Positions 34,444 to 46,290 of a stretch of 64,000 bases of DNA are shown here, one piece after another. Position 1 is the first letter of the stretch. Every line of letters starts with the position of its first letter. The notes below the pieces were generated by a model that was given only the letters and a program-made list of their open reading frames with translations, did no database searches and was not told the origin of the DNA. A program made the position numbers and the translations under genes. Location: positions 27,942 to 91,941 of the forward strand of contig QKWP01000059.1 of assembly GCA_003550325.1 (NCBI GenBank), read 5' to 3'. The DNA is from Gigaspora rosea (Eukaryota > Glomeromycota > Glomeromycetes > Diversisporales > Gigasporaceae).

Positions 34444-34600
34444 TTAGAAGAGTGACAAAAATCAGATGATTTTTTAGGGGGGGAGGAGGTAAAAAAAGTG
34501 AAATTATATATAAGGAACCTGACTATTTATATATTAAAGAAAAGAGAGGGGGGTAGGCCTCTGATAAAAAATAATCAGGTGATTAATGACACGGCCCTTA
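34444..34600. mobile_element. ~157-bp MITE, AGTGACA family, copy 1
   Basis: TTAGAAGAGTGACAAAAATC at the left faces an inverse end TAAGGGCCGTGTCATTAATC, with ATCAGATGATTTTTTAG and its near-complement inside. A direct copy with few changes is at 41827-41982. The terminal words resemble those bounding the larger elements at 43508 and 47629. Confidence 0.7.
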
Positions 34601-36281
34601 TTAAATAATAATCAATAGCTAAGCTCATGAAAAGAATAACCGAAAGCGGCCAACACCAAAATTTTTTTATAAATACAATGGTTATTTGTAGCGGAATAAA
34701 AATGAAGCACTAGGAATCAAGGTTAAGATCAAGATCAAGATCTAGATCATAATTTAGAGAACTAAAATATAAAATGCTTTCAAATTTGTAATACTATCAC
34801 TTCTTTTTATATGCATTTTTTCGCCAAAAGCAAATAATGATTCTAACCAAAAAGAGGCCAAATCTTAGTCAGAATATTCAATTCGTGTAGCACAAACATG
34901 AAAGCGCCTTTTGAGTACATTAATTATTTTAGCATAAATTGGTTCTTAAACACCTTTATAGCAAAGTTACGTTAAAAATTTTGTATTCTAAAATTAAATT
35001 TTTTGCCCATCATGAAAATACATCTCTTAGTATAGTTTATAAAATTTTTGTAAAAAGTCAACTTGATTAATATTAAAAAAGTTTTAAAATAAGTTTGTTA
35101 TAAAGGTGTTTAAGAATCTATTTATTCTAAAATTATTAAGAAAAATAAAGCCATTTGCTCTAAATATCTAAAAACATACAAGTCACTCTTTACTATTAAA
35201 TTATATATAAAAAGAGACAAATAATCCCAGTCACTACTCTGATAATTATCCTGATCATTAAATTCAAAAAAATCTTTAATAATTAATTTTCTATGGTACT
35301 ATATATAGTTTTGTTAAACATAGTTTATTACACTTCTCATTATTTCACACTCAATAACTATATATTTTTAAAATATAATGTTTTTAATTCTAAACTTATC
35401 AATAAGCAATTTCCTACAATTTTTTTTTAATTTAATATAATTGCTTTTTAATTTAAAATTATTATAGCTTTGCCAAATAATGTATCTTTTTATAACTATC
35501 TATATAATTACCTAGTTGTTATCAGATTATATAGTTGTAAACTATATTTTTTGGCCAAAAATCTAAAAAAAAAAAACAAACAAACAATTTTGGATAAAAT
35601 TAATTTGTAATTTTAAACATATGATATTAGCTTCCAAGATCAAAATTTTTGATAATTTAGAGTTACAATTTGGATCATGTATTTAAATCAAATGATATAA
35701 TGATACTGGTTAAACTTTTGTAAAATAGCAGGCCCAGGACATGTTTCTTTTATTGTTATCTATAATTAAAAATTTAAAAAAAACATATGAATTTGCTATA
35801 TAACTTTGAGCTAAGATTCTTTTAAATCTTACTTATTAACTTTAAATTAAATTTTTCAGGAATATAGAACAAGGGGAGAAGAAAAAATTGAGTTTAAAAA
35901 TTCCTAATTATTCACTAATTTTTTAAATGGTTTTAAATAACCTCAAAATGACTGGTCATTAAAATTTTGGATTATTTGGAAAAGTGTCCTTAACCTGTAC
36001 CTGGGGTAGAGGCTTTTATTTTATGCCCGAGAGGTATAAGTTTTTATCCTATACTGTCTAAATATGATTGGTTCAAATATTAAAACTTTAAAATTTTAAG
36101 TCTTTTTTTTTTATTATAATTATATATTAAAAACAATTTTTTACTAAAAAAAATACTAAGTAGCAAAATAAAAATAAATAAATAAATAAAGAAATAAAAA
36201 ATCAAGAATTAACAAAAACATGGCAAGACAAAATTCAAAAAAAAAACACTATAAGAGTATAGCAAATAATAACCAAAAGTT
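34601..36281. other. AT-rich region, nothing recognised
   Basis: No gene or clear repeat. Near 35980-36040, CCTTAACCTGTACCTGGGG with TAGAGGCTTTTATTTTATGC is imperfectly mirrored at 39315-39360, so it may be one edge of a larger element enclosing the minisatellites. Confidence 0.4.
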
Positions 36282-36725
36282 CTAATAACAATTAAAAATA
36301 CCAAACATGATGAAAGTACTACCAAATAATAACCAAAAGCACCAACAAACAATGATCAAATACCACCAAACTACAACCAAAAGCACCACCAAACAATGTA
36401 AAGCACTACCAAACAACAACCAAAAGCACCACCAAACAATAACCAAAAGCACTACCAAAAACACCACCAAATGATAACCAAAAGTGCCACCAAACGATGA
36501 CGAAAAGTACCACCAAACAATGATCAAAAGTATAATCAAAAGCACCACCAAATGATGATCAAAAGCACTATTAAACAATGATCAAAAGTACCAACAAATG
36601 ATGCTAAAAAGCACCAACAAATGATAACAAAAAGTACTAACAAACAATGACCAAAAGCACTACCAAACTATGACCAAAAACACCACCAAACTACAATATA
36701 AAGTACCACTAAACAATGACCAATA
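36282..36725. repeat. degenerate minisatellite, ACCAAAAGCACCACCAAACA
   Basis: About 20 tandem, imperfect copies of a 22-26-bp unit based on ATGACCAAAAGCACCACCAA. The frame it leaves open on the minus strand is low-complexity and not a gene. A short block of the same repeat in the same orientation is at 39078-39250. Confidence 0.85.
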
Positions 36726-37149
36726 TCAGGATAATTTTTTAGGTTCAGATCTGAACAGATTTCTAAAAAAAACAATAATTAAAAATTTGCGAAGATCTGT
36801 GACCCTACAACTATACTTAAAGAAATTTTTTTTATAAATTTTGCGATAATTTTTAAAAATACATAAATCTGCACAGACCAGGGATATAATAGCCAAAAGT
36901 GAATAAAAATAAATTACTATATGCTCGTTTAAATATTAAATACTAGCTAAATTTTCATACATTAAAAAATTTATTCGAATATTTATAACAATATAATTTA
37001 TATTATTATTATTATAAATATTAATACTAATTTTTCATATATTAAAAATATTCATATATTTTAACAAATGTAATTTATTACAAATACATATTATTGGTCA
37101 ATTATAAAATTTTAAAAAATAATAAAAAAATATATTTTTTTATTAAAAA
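36726..37149. other. AT-rich spacer
   Basis: It contains GAAGATCTGTGACC-type words also seen in 38930-38960, in the DNA between the two minisatellite blocks. No gene. Confidence 0.4.
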
Positions 37150-37420
37150 AAAAAACTACAAAACATATTACAAAAGACACCACAAAAACGTCTTAGGAAC
37201 ACACACAAACACTATAAAGATACTACACAAATACCACATAAATACCATAGAGACACCATAGCACAAATGCATAAAGACTACTACAAAAGGCATAGAAACA
37301 TCACAAAAACGGCAAAGAAACCCACACAATCGCATAAAAACACCATACAAATCGCTGTAGAGACACCACAATTACCGTAGAGAAACCACCACACAAATGC
37401 CATAGAAACACGTGAAAACC
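37150..37420. repeat. degenerate minisatellite, CACCACAxAAATxCCATAGA
   Basis: Imperfect tandem units of about 28-34 bp built on ATAGAGACACCA and CACAAATGCCATA. Low-complexity open frames here are by-products. Confidence 0.7.
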
Positions 37421-37559
37421 AATGAAAAACCTATTGAAACTCAACTAAAAATGATAAACCTACAAAAGAACTCATGAAAAACCTGAAAAAAATAAAAAAA
37501 CCTACTAAATCACCAAAATGACGAGAAAATTGCTAATCTAAATACGACTTCATGAAGTT

Positions 37560-37680
37560 CTAAGGCTGCTTTAACTACGGCTCCAATGACGGCTCCAACG
37601 ATGGCTCTAACTACGGCTCTAACAATAGCTCCAACTACGGCTCCAATGATGGTTTTTGTAATAGCTTCAACAGATTTCTC
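37560..37680 (-). repeat. 12-bp coding-like tandem repeat
   Basis: On the minus strand GGAGCCGTAGTT / GGAGCTATTGTT / AGAGCCATCGTT repeats about eight times and leaves the frame GAVVGAIVRAVVRAIVGAVI open, led by MDAVNVDEKSVEAITKT. The same 12-bp motif occurs in the opposite orientation at 51215-51345. Whether either is translated is unknown. Confidence 0.65.
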
Positions 37681-37739
37681 ATCTACATTCACAGCGTCCA
37701 ACAGATTCCTCTTCTACATTCTCGGCGTCCAATTTTAGC

Positions 37740-38080
37740 ACTCTACCAAAGCACAAGCCTAAAATAAAAGAAAGAAAAGAAGTTAATAATAATAAATAAA
37801 TAAATTAACAAATAAAGAAAGAAACTTCTAAATTGCTAATAAAGATATAAGCAAGACCTTACCTTAATACCAAAAAAAAAAAGAAAGAAACTTGAAACTT
37901 ATCTTTGTACAAGTTCTAGTGTCTCCGGGCTCCAACAATGTTGACAGCTTTTAATAAAAAAATAAATAAAAAAATAGAAAAACAAAATATTTATACCTGA
38001 TACAGTATGATTGCCAATCTGAAAAATGATTGGCTGATCATATAGGAGGTATGTATGATACGATTAATAATAAAAAACTT
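37740..38080. other. A-rich spacer
   Basis: Mostly AAAGAAAGAAA and AATAAATAAA simple sequence with nothing gene-like. Confidence 0.5.
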
Positions 38081-38620
38081 TTAAATAAATTAAATAATAA
38101 AAAATAAAAAATATATTTAAGTAAAAAATAAAAAAATTAAATAAGTAAAAAAATAAAAAAAATAAATAACATAATAAAAATATAAAAAAATAATAAAAAT
38201 AGAAAATAAAAAAAAATTAAATAAAAAAAACAAACGCATTAAAAAAATAAGAATAAAAATTATATTTAAGTAAAATTAAAAAAAATTAATAATAAATAAA
38301 AAAAAATACAAAACGATAATAAAAATATAAAAAAAATGATAAAAATAGAAAATAAAAAAAAGTAAAATAAAAAAATTAAAAAAAAATAAAAAATAAAAGA
38401 AAATAAAAAAAAATTGATCTAGAAAATAAAAATACCTGATAAAATTAAAAAAAAAGATAAAATTAATTAAAATAAAAAAAATTAAAATAAAAAAAAAACT
38501 GATAATAAAAAAAAACAATATTGTTAATTAAAATAATAAATAAATAAATAAAAAAACAATAATATTATTAATAATTAAAAAAAAACAATAAAATTAAAAT
38601 AAACCCATTTAAAATTATAA
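38081..38620. repeat. AAAATAAAAAATTAAA simple-sequence tract
   Basis: More than 500 bp consisting almost only of A and T with A-rich runs on the plus strand. The long Phe/Ile-only frame on the other strand is an artefact of composition. Confidence 0.85.
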
Positions 38621-39077
38621 GTATATGGGAAATAAAAGTAAATTCTAGTTATTTCTTATAACTGGAAATTGACTTTTATTCTCACAATCATGCACCATCG
38701 TGTTATTTTGAATTTTAAATAAAAAATCAGAATAAAAAAAATAATACAGTAATAAAAAAAAAAAAGTGAATAAAAAAAACTGTTTTTTACTTTATTTATT
38801 TATTTTTGTTTTGTTTTGTTTATTGATTTTCTTGTGTTCGGTAAGTATTGAAATTATAATTTTGGAGATTATTGCAGATTATAATAGGTAGCACCTATTA
38901 TAATCTGCGAAGATTATACTTTTTAAATATTTGCACAGATTTTTGGCAAAAAATCTGTGAAGAACTGCAAAAATTTAAATTTTGAAGATTTTTGCAATTT
39001 TTTAAACAAGATTTTGCACTTATTTGATAAATTTGAAGATCAATAGATTATTAATGTTTTTATTTTCCCAATAAAAA
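38621..39077. other. spacer with a short palindrome
   Basis: GCAGATTATAATAGGTAGC at about 38871 reads into CACCTATTATAATCTGC, a near-perfect hairpin. Further right, repeated GATTTTTGCA-type words appear. No gene. Confidence 0.55.
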
Positions 39078-39250
39078 GTATAACCAAAAGTACCACCAAA
39101 TAATGACCAAAAGGTGCTACCAAATTATGATCTAAGGTACTACTAAATAATAACAAAAGCAATACAAAAAAGCGACAAAAGCACTACAAAAATGATAACA
39201 AAAGAACAATACACAACGATAACAAAAGCATAACAAAAGTACTTTGAAAA
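39078..39250. repeat. second block of the ACCAAAAGCACC minisatellite
   Basis: Units such as ATAACCAAAAGTACCACCAA match those at 36282-36725 in the same orientation but are more degraded. Confidence 0.7.
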
Positions 39251-40800
39251 TGATAATAGAAAAAATATATGATTCTATATTGATTAGTTTAATTTAATTT
39301 TATAAATATAGTCATATAACAGGCACAGGATAAGACCCTCTACTCTGGAGTATAGGTTAAGTTTCTCCTATTTAAAAATGACTTGTGACTAAATGATTAC
39401 CAAATAACTAGGATTATTTAATCATTAGATCATTTTATATATAGTTAACACCCTATCAATCACATTAATTATTAATTGAACTGCTATTTGCAAATTCGAA
39501 AATAAAATACTATATATAATTTTGTAATCAGTAAATTATTATTCATGAACTTTTTTTTAAAAAAAAGTAAATATATTATCTTTGCCTAGTATTTTTTCTT
39601 AATCACTTTATATCTAATATGATTTAGTTTAATTGTTGCTTTATAACAGATATGATAAATAACTTAGTTATTTAGCAAAATATAAATGCTACTTATTTAT
39701 TGAATAAAAATTGGTCATTTTGAATCATATCAGCCATTTATTATATAATAATATTTATCTAGCAATGTTTTGTTTTACAAAAAACAATAATCAATTATGA
39801 TTGGCTAAAAGTTATTAGAGAATTAATTAACCAGAGTTAAATGACTCTTTTAAGTTCTGTAAAATGATCAATGACTGGTTATTTGTTATTTGAGTTATTT
39901 GGGTTATTTAACTAGATGATCTAGTCAGAGAAAATTCAGTAAATTTGGAAGTTAAAAATCACATAAATTTAAAATCCAAATTAGATCTTAATGAATTTCA
40001 AGTTCAATTGAAAAAATTGTATATGGAAATACAAATTTAATATAAATAATCTATTGTAATTGATAGATTTGTCAATAAATATAATCAATATCTGATTAAA
40101 AAATTTGGCCTTATTTTTTTTAAAAAAAAAATTGTTTATAATATTGTTGGTAAAAATTTGCAACTATATAGTTTCTGCTAGTTAATAATGTGTTGATTTA
40201 TTATTATTTAAGCTATCCATTAGTAAGTATTACAAATTTTTATTTATTTATTTTGAATCATTGGATTGTTGCATTAATTATTATTAAATACTTTATAGCA
40301 TAAGCCAGTATCAAATAACTATACCAAGAATTAAAAATAGTTTTACTATTAGCACTTTTAAAAATAACTTAATATAAAAAATATTGATTTAATTACAAAG
40401 TTAAGGGTTCTAATGAATTGCATATATTCTATATTGTTATATAGAGTATTAGATAAATACTTTTAGCCAATCCTTGTACCTAAGACTTTTGTAATAAAAT
40501 TGTCTAATTTTTAGTTGGCTTAATATAACTATCTAGAAAATGCAAGACAGTAAGAAAATTATAATAAAAATAAATAAGAATTTATATCTAAAGTACCTTT
40601 GAAAAGTAATGCTATTAGTTATATGAGTAAACATTTCGGGATCATAAACTTTAACAAAATCTTTGAAAATCTGTTATATGATGGTAAATACAGTTTTAGC
40701 AAAGAAAAAAAACCAAAAAAATTTTAATTAATTATAATTAGAATTAATTTATATATAGCCATAGGCTACATGTAACTGTACTATTGATATGGTTTTTTAA
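39251..40800. other. AT-rich region, nothing recognised
   Basis: No gene. The GCACAGGATAAGACCCTCTA patch near 39321 is the imperfect inverse of 35985-36040. Confidence 0.45.
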
Positions 40801-40814
40801 TAAAAAATTTTACA

Positions 40815-40892
40815 GCTTTAGGGTTAGGATTAGGATTAAAATTAGTATTAGAGTTAAAGTTAGATTTAGGATTAGGATTAGGGTTTTAGTTA
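40815..40892. repeat. degenerate TTAGGG-like array
   Basis: TTTAGGGTTAGGATTAGGAT continues as variants of TTAGGA, TTAGAG and TTAGGG for about 75 bp. TTAGGG is the usual fungal telomere repeat, so this may be an interstitial telomere-like tract, though it is too degenerate to be sure. CCCTAACCCTAAC patches also occur near 43935 and 44355. Confidence 0.6.
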
Positions 40893-41826
40893 GATTTAAA
40901 GTAAAATCGCGAGAGAAGCACTTTTGCTTAGTAACACAACAGGGGTTATCCTAGTGAAATTTTGAGATATATATCATATAATTTTTGATTTCAGCTACAT
41001 ATAGCCACAGCTACAAATAACTTCTCTCTTATAATTATTGTTTACAATTGTTTTAATCGACAATTCAGCAATACCATTAACTTGGTATAAATCTATAAAA
41101 TATTTTCAAGTTTGTATATTAAAGTAATAATTAAGTATTATTATTAAACAAAAAATGATTAATCAGATGTGCTATTCTGAGTAAAAGAATTAATCAATCA
41201 ATTAATTTATAATTTTTTAATTAACCAATTTTCAATAGACTAAAAACCAATCTTATAAATTGTATTGTCACTTTGTTAATTAGCTAAAAGAACCTATTAT
41301 CAGAGAAAATTTTTAATCTTTTGTAAGAAAAACTATAAAACCAATATTATAAAGTATAAGTTTATTAAAAATTTTTATACAATAGAAAAAATATAATGAT
41401 AATAACTTAGTACACCAAATTGAGGTCAAAAATAATTTGTATATATCTTGGTAATAAATAAGCAACCATTAGAACAGACTACTTTTCATGGCTTTAAAAA
41501 AAATAGCATAATTTGTGAACAAATATTTGGGTAACAATATTCTAAGCTTCATTACAGCAAGACCTTATAGAATTTTAAAGAGATTAGATCTTGAATTATA
41601 TTCTAAATAAAATAAGTGTAGTAAATTTATAGGATTCCGAAATATATATAGATAGGTTAGATATTAGTTTGCTTATTTTTGTATTTTTTATATAGATCTT
41701 TTCTATTTATAGTAATTTTTGCTTATTTTTGAGGGTTTTCTGCAAATCTTTCTATTTTTAGTAATTTTATAATTAACCTACCTATCTATGTATATTTTGG
41801 GGTCCTAAATTTACTTTGAAATCAAC
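40893..41826. other. AT-rich region, nothing recognised
   Basis: No gene. A short repeated phrase (TTTTTGCTTATTTTTG then TTCTATTTATAGTAATTTT) occurs at 41690-41770. Confidence 0.5.
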
Positions 41827-41982
41827 TAAGGGAAGTGACAAAAATTAGGTGATTTTTAGAGGGAGAGAGAGCAAAAAAAGTTGAAATTATATATAAAAAC
41901 CTAACTATATATATATTAAGGAAGAGGAAGAGGGAGTAGGCCTCTGATAAAAAATAATCAAGTAATTAATAACACGGCCCTA
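41827..41982. mobile_element. ~157-bp MITE, AGTGACA family, copy 2
   Basis: TAAGGGAAGTGACAAAAATT to AATAACACGGCCCTA. It matches 34444-34600 in the same orientation along its full length, including GTAGGCCTCTGATAAAAAAT. Confidence 0.75.
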
Positions 41983-42710
41983 AGATCCTTTATAATTTAA
42001 CAATAGCAAATATTGAATATATCATTATGATGTATTTGTGAAATTAAAGAAATTAAGTAGATTTAGTGGGAATATGGGTTAGGTATTATATTGCTATATA
42101 TTCAGATGGCCAATAAATTTTAAAATTTGGTTTGAATTGATCAATAATTTCAATAATAAAATTTAGTAACTGAATACTTGAATTTGGAAACAAAATATAA
42201 AGTCAATTAAATTAACTTACTAGTAGTAGTTAAACTTTTTTTAATTTTACATAGTTTACAAATGCACTATAATATATTTATAAAAATATATAAAAATTAT
42301 ACATAGTTTGAGATAGTGAAATAAACTATTAATTTAGTATACCATTCAATTGAATAGCAACCTATTAATAAATAATAAATAAATAATGAAATATTAAAAA
42401 TAAAATAAAATAAAATAAATAATTAGAAATATATAAATAATACATATATATATATAGAATAATAGAAGTATATATTAGGAATATAATTAAAATTTAACAA
42501 AATCTTAAAAAAGTTATAAAGAATATGTGGTTCTTTAACTTTTAGTATTACCTGATCAAGAAATTTATTCCATGGTTTTAAAATATTTTGAAGCGACAAA
42601 CACTTTATGAGATTAAAATAATAACATATTAATATAATATGATAAGTTAGAGATTGTACTAAATAGAAAATATGGAGGGACATCAATAGAAAAGGGACAA
42701 ATTACCTGCA
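41983..42710. other. AT-rich region, nothing recognised
   Basis: No gene or repeat beyond simple AT sequence. Confidence 0.5.
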
Positions 42711-43330
42711 GGCTGATAGCGTAAGTGGTTACGCTCCCAGGTCGCCAAACGTTAGGTCTCCGGTTCAACCCCCACTAGAGGACATGGAAAAACTATATGC
42801 GATTACAAGAGGAAGGGCTGAACTAGGATGCCAGGACCGCGGTTGGTTAATTTAACCACATTGGTGTGTTTGTGCTGCCAAATTTCGAAAATAATGGATA
42901 CTGCCGGTGGAATTCCGGTTGAATAAATGTATACTTCCAGTGGGATTCCGGTTGAATGGTAATATGATAAAAAAGTGGCAAAGTTGCACTAACCCGATAA
43001 GAAAAAAGATCTCAGATGAACTCAGGATGAGCTCAGTCCTAACCCGAAACGGAAGAAAAACAAAAACTTTGGAAGGCCGAAGGAAGAATGTCCAAGAATA
43101 TTCCCCTGCCCCAGTCGGTGCGAACGACTAGAGGTCTTGGCTGAAGTTGGAAGCTAAAACTTCAGAAGGCTAACGGAAGGAAGTACTGAGATGTCCTTAT
43201 CCTCCCTGCGCCCTGGCAGTACGGACGACCTGAGGTTCCGGAAGAAGTTGAAAATCTGATGACACCGTTGGCGGATTGGGTAACCAAAATAAGTGATATC
43301 TGGGTAATTGAGTACAGAATTAGGTGGTAT
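42711..43330 (+). mobile_element. tRNA-headed retroposon (SINE-like)
   Basis: The head at 42711-42785 contains an A-box-like TAGCGTAAGTGG (42717-42728) and a B-box-like GGTTCAACCCC (42762-42772) at tRNA spacing. AGCGTAAGTGGTTACGCT can form a D-arm. These are internal RNA polymerase III promoter elements. The body that follows is far richer in G/C than anything near it. It holds a tandem pair around GGAATTCCGGTTGAAT (42908-42956) and a diverged duplication of about 110 bp (GGTGCGAACGACTAGAGGTC near 43115 and GTACGGACGACCTGAGGT near 43219). No poly(A) tail or target duplication was found. At about 600 bp it is long for a SINE. Confidence 0.6.
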
Positions 43331-43589
43331 AACTAGTCACAAATATGTATCAATATAGAAATTTAATTTGAAAATCATACGAGCTTAATGTACAAAAATA
43401 ACAAGGACCTTAATAAATAAGTACCATACGCGCCCCAACAGCCATAGAGCTGAAGGGTTAAAAAAAAAAAGATTATATAATAATAATAAATAAAAATAAA
43501 TAACTGGTAAGGGGAGTGCCATTTATTAGCTGATTTTTTAGAGGTTTGGGGGTAGAGCAATTATCAGGTTCTATATATAATATAATACG

Positions 43590-44081
43590 GTTTTACTAAA
43601 GCACACTACTAGCGTTCAACGCCAGTGTCAGAAATTAGATTGGAACATCATCGGAAAATAGGTTGGAAAATCATATAACTATATAAAATTAACAATCTAC
43701 CTCAGTATCGGTATTAAAAATTCACCCCCACGTAATTATTGGCCAATAAAAGATCATAATTTGGTGCAATGTAATACAATCAGAAAAAATAAAAACAAAT
43801 GTCTCAAAACATTTCTTTTGTCAAAAAAAGCTTATTTCTTAAAAGTTTGTATAAGAAACCACTTTTTTTAACTAAAAAAAAGTTTTCTTGAGTGATTTTA
43901 CTATATAACAATCTAAACCCAAACCCTAACTGAGCACTCACCCTAACCCTAACTTAACATAAACGAACTTGAAAGAATTTTGGTACAGGTCATATGAGGG
44001 TAAATTTTTGATGATGATACTAAGGTAAATATCTAATTTCTGATACTGGTGTTGAATGCTAGTAGTGTAATTTAGTAAAAC
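43590..44081. mobile_element. MITE with ~65-bp terminal inverted repeats
   Basis: GTTTTACTAAAGCACACTAC then TAGCGTTCAACGCCAGTGTC then AGAAATTAGAT on the left mirrors ATCTAATTTCTGATACTGGT then GTTGAATGCTAGTAGTGTAA then TTTAGTAAAAC on the right. The pairing extends, less well, towards the centre. No coding sequence. Confidence 0.8.
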
Positions 44082-44392
44082 TGATATAATATATATAATA
44101 TATATAAATATATATTTATAGAGTAAAGTTATTTGTTACATAAGTGACAACGGCTTATATATCACTGAACTAATCAGATTTCAGAATCTTGTGTAATGTA
44201 ACATAATCAGAAAATTTAAACCAAATGTTTGTTTTATCAAAAAACCAACAAAAATCGCTTATTACTCAAAATCTGCATAGAAAACCACCTTTCGCGCTTT
44301 AATAAAAAAATTTCCTTGAGTGATTTTACTATATATCTTAAACACTTCCCAAACCCTAACCCTAAACCTAGATGCTCACCCTAATAGTAAAC
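43760..44392. repeat. ~200-bp direct repeat, two copies
   Basis: CAATGTAATACAATCAGAAA through CTTGAGTGATTTTACTATAT to CCAAACCCTAACTGAGCACT (43770-43940) recurs as TAATGTAACATAATCAGAAA through the same middle phrase to CCAAACCCTAACCCTAAAC (44193-44370). The copies are strongly diverged. The first lies in the MITE at 43590-44081, the second just outside it. Confidence 0.6.
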
Positions 44393-44504
44393 TAACAAAA
44401 ACTAAACTTTATCAATACAAAGATGATCTACAAGTGATATTATTATATGTGTCACATATAACTTAATTATATTTATATATAATATTATTGATCTGGAACA
44501 TAGC

Positions 44505-44780
44505 AGAAAATTCTCAATTTCTATGCATTAAGTAATACAAAAATTACGTTTTTGATGCACTTAGCCCCCAAAAGTTGCTTTTTTGATGTATTAGCATAAA
44601 CTTTATGAAGATCATATCAGAAACGTAATTTGGAAATTTTTTGTTTGTTCGCATGCATGTTCAAATTTGTTAATTTAGTATAACAAAATATGCATATTCA
44701 CGTGTTTGTTTAATGAGATGATTCATATAATATGCTTTGGTTCTAACAATGCTATGCATTTTCCTAGTATATATATAATT
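44505..44780. repeat. dispersed repeat shared with 26.5-26.9 kb
   Basis: It matches 26497-26900 without the MITE found there (AAATTTGGAATTTTTTG-type words, ATGCATATTCACGTG). It provides the empty-site reference for that MITE. Confidence 0.65.
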
Positions 44781-44799
44781 TTTAATATGAAATAATTTT

Positions 44800-46110
44800 T
44801 GATTCAACAATCCATTTTTGATGATTTAACTACCAAAATGTTCGCCTCAGTAAGATGATTTTAAAAAGACCAAAATCATTAAATTCTAATCACAGGATCC
44901 CAAGATCAACAAAGATTTGTATTCTATAAACAATTAATATAGGCAAATTTAAGGAATTACTAATAACTTTTGATCTACTAGTCCATTTTGGATGATTTAA
45001 CTACCAAAATGTTTGGCTCAATGAGCAATTTTAACAAGATCAAACCGCTAAAATCCAATTACAGGATCCTGTGATTGATTAAATTTTGTAAGATTTTAAT
45101 AGTGTTTTTAAAATTATAATGTAAATATTCTTAACAGTGAATAACTCTTGAACTACCAGTCCGTTCTAGACGATTTAACCAACAAAATGTTCATCTCAAT
45201 GAGATGATTCTAATGAGCCCAAAATTATTAAAATATAATTATAGAATCACAAGATCGTTAAAAATTAGTGTAACAGTTTATCTATGAAGCTAATAGATTT
45301 TTACATACTAAAATATAAAAAACCTATTAGGTTTGTAGATAAGCCGTTATACTAATGTTTAACAATCTTGTGATCCTGTAATTAGATTTTAATGATTTTG
45401 GACTCGTTAAAATTGTCTCATTGAGACTAAAATTTTGGTGGTTAAATTGTCCAAAACAGACTGGTGTTTCAAGAGTTATTTACTGTTTAAGATATTTACA
45501 TAGTAATTCTAAAAACACTATTAAAATCTTACAAAATTTGATTGATCACGGGATCCTGTAATTGGATTTTAGCGATTTTGGGCTTGTTGGAATTATCTCA
45601 TTGAGGTGAACATTTTGGTAGTTAAATCATCCAAAATGGGCCAGTAGATTAAAAGTTATTAGCAATTCCTTAAATTAGCCAATATATATAGTCGCCTCTT
45701 TTTAATCCAAACCTTTTTAAACCGAACACTATTAAACTCTCTTTAAACTGAACAAAATCTCCTAGAACATTTGTAAATATATATACTATATATAATTATA
45801 TATGATACAAATCTTTGTCGATCTTAGGATCCTGTGATTAGAATTTAATGATTTTGGGATCATTAGAATCATCTCACTAAGGTGTACATTTTGGTAGCTA
45901 AATCATTCAAAATGGACTAGTAAATCAAAAGTTATTTAATATTAAAAAAATTTACTTAGTAATTTTAAAAATTACTATTAAAATTACACAAAAGTTGAAC
46001 AATCCTGGGATCCTGTAATTGGATTTGAATGATTTTGGGCTTTTTAGAATTGTCTCATTGAGACAAACATTTTGGTAGTTGAACCATCCAAAACAGAATG
46101 GTAGATCACA
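44800..46110. repeat. 1.3-kb palindrome built of repeated units
   Basis: Three units of about 150-180 bp in one orientation (near 44815, 44985 and 45160), each with GATTTAACTACCAAAATGTT and ACAGGATCC-type phrases, are followed by a centre near 45305. There TCTATGAAGCTAATAG faces CTATTAGGTTTGTAGATA. At least three inverse units follow (near 45400, 45580, 45840 and 46010). The right arm is interrupted by the pogo-like fragment at 45690-45778. No coding sequence. Confidence 0.75.
45690..45778. mobile_element. truncated copy of the 505-708 MITE
   Basis: AGTCGCCTCTTTTTAATCCA continues through AACCGAACACTATTAAACTC to CTCCTAGAACATTTGTAAAT, matching the first 90 bp of the MITE at 505. The other end is missing. 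It lies within the right arm of the 1.3-kb palindrome, at a point where the left arm is continuous. Confidence 0.8.
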
Positions 46111-46144
46111 AGTTATCCAATATTTAATATATATATTTATTTTA

Positions 46145-46290
46145 AATTTTAACTAATCAAATGCTTAGAAAAATTATCAGGTGGGGGTGGGGGTCNCTTA
46201 AAATTCTGTAATCAAATTTTAGCAATTATATTTATTATAAATTTTAACTAATCAAATGCTTAGAAAAATTATCAGGTGGGGGTGGGGGTC
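46145..46290. other. duplicated sequence around an N: probable assembly join
   Basis: A stretch of about 51 bp from AATTTTAACTAATCAAATGC to GTGGGGGTGGGGGTC occurs at 46145-46195 and again identically at 46240-46290. The only N in the window is at 46196, directly after the first copy. This is what an unmerged contig overlap looks like. A true tandem duplication is also possible. Confidence 0.75.

Noticed and set aside
36282..36578. 98-residue Trp/Val/Leu-rich frame on the minus strand
   Set aside because: It arises from the ACCAAAAGCACC minisatellite and changes with each degenerate unit.
38276..38518. 80-residue open frame rich in Phe and Ile on the minus strand
   Set aside because: It is the translation of an A-rich simple-sequence tract; no complexity or start context supports a gene.
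40815..40892. Possible true telomere
   Set aside because: The TTAGGG variants are short, degenerate and internal, with unrelated sequence on both sides.
42711..42785. A functional tRNA gene
   Set aside because: A- and B-box-like motifs are present but the acceptor stem and T-arm pair poorly and a long GC-rich body follows, so a tRNA-derived retroposon is the better reading.
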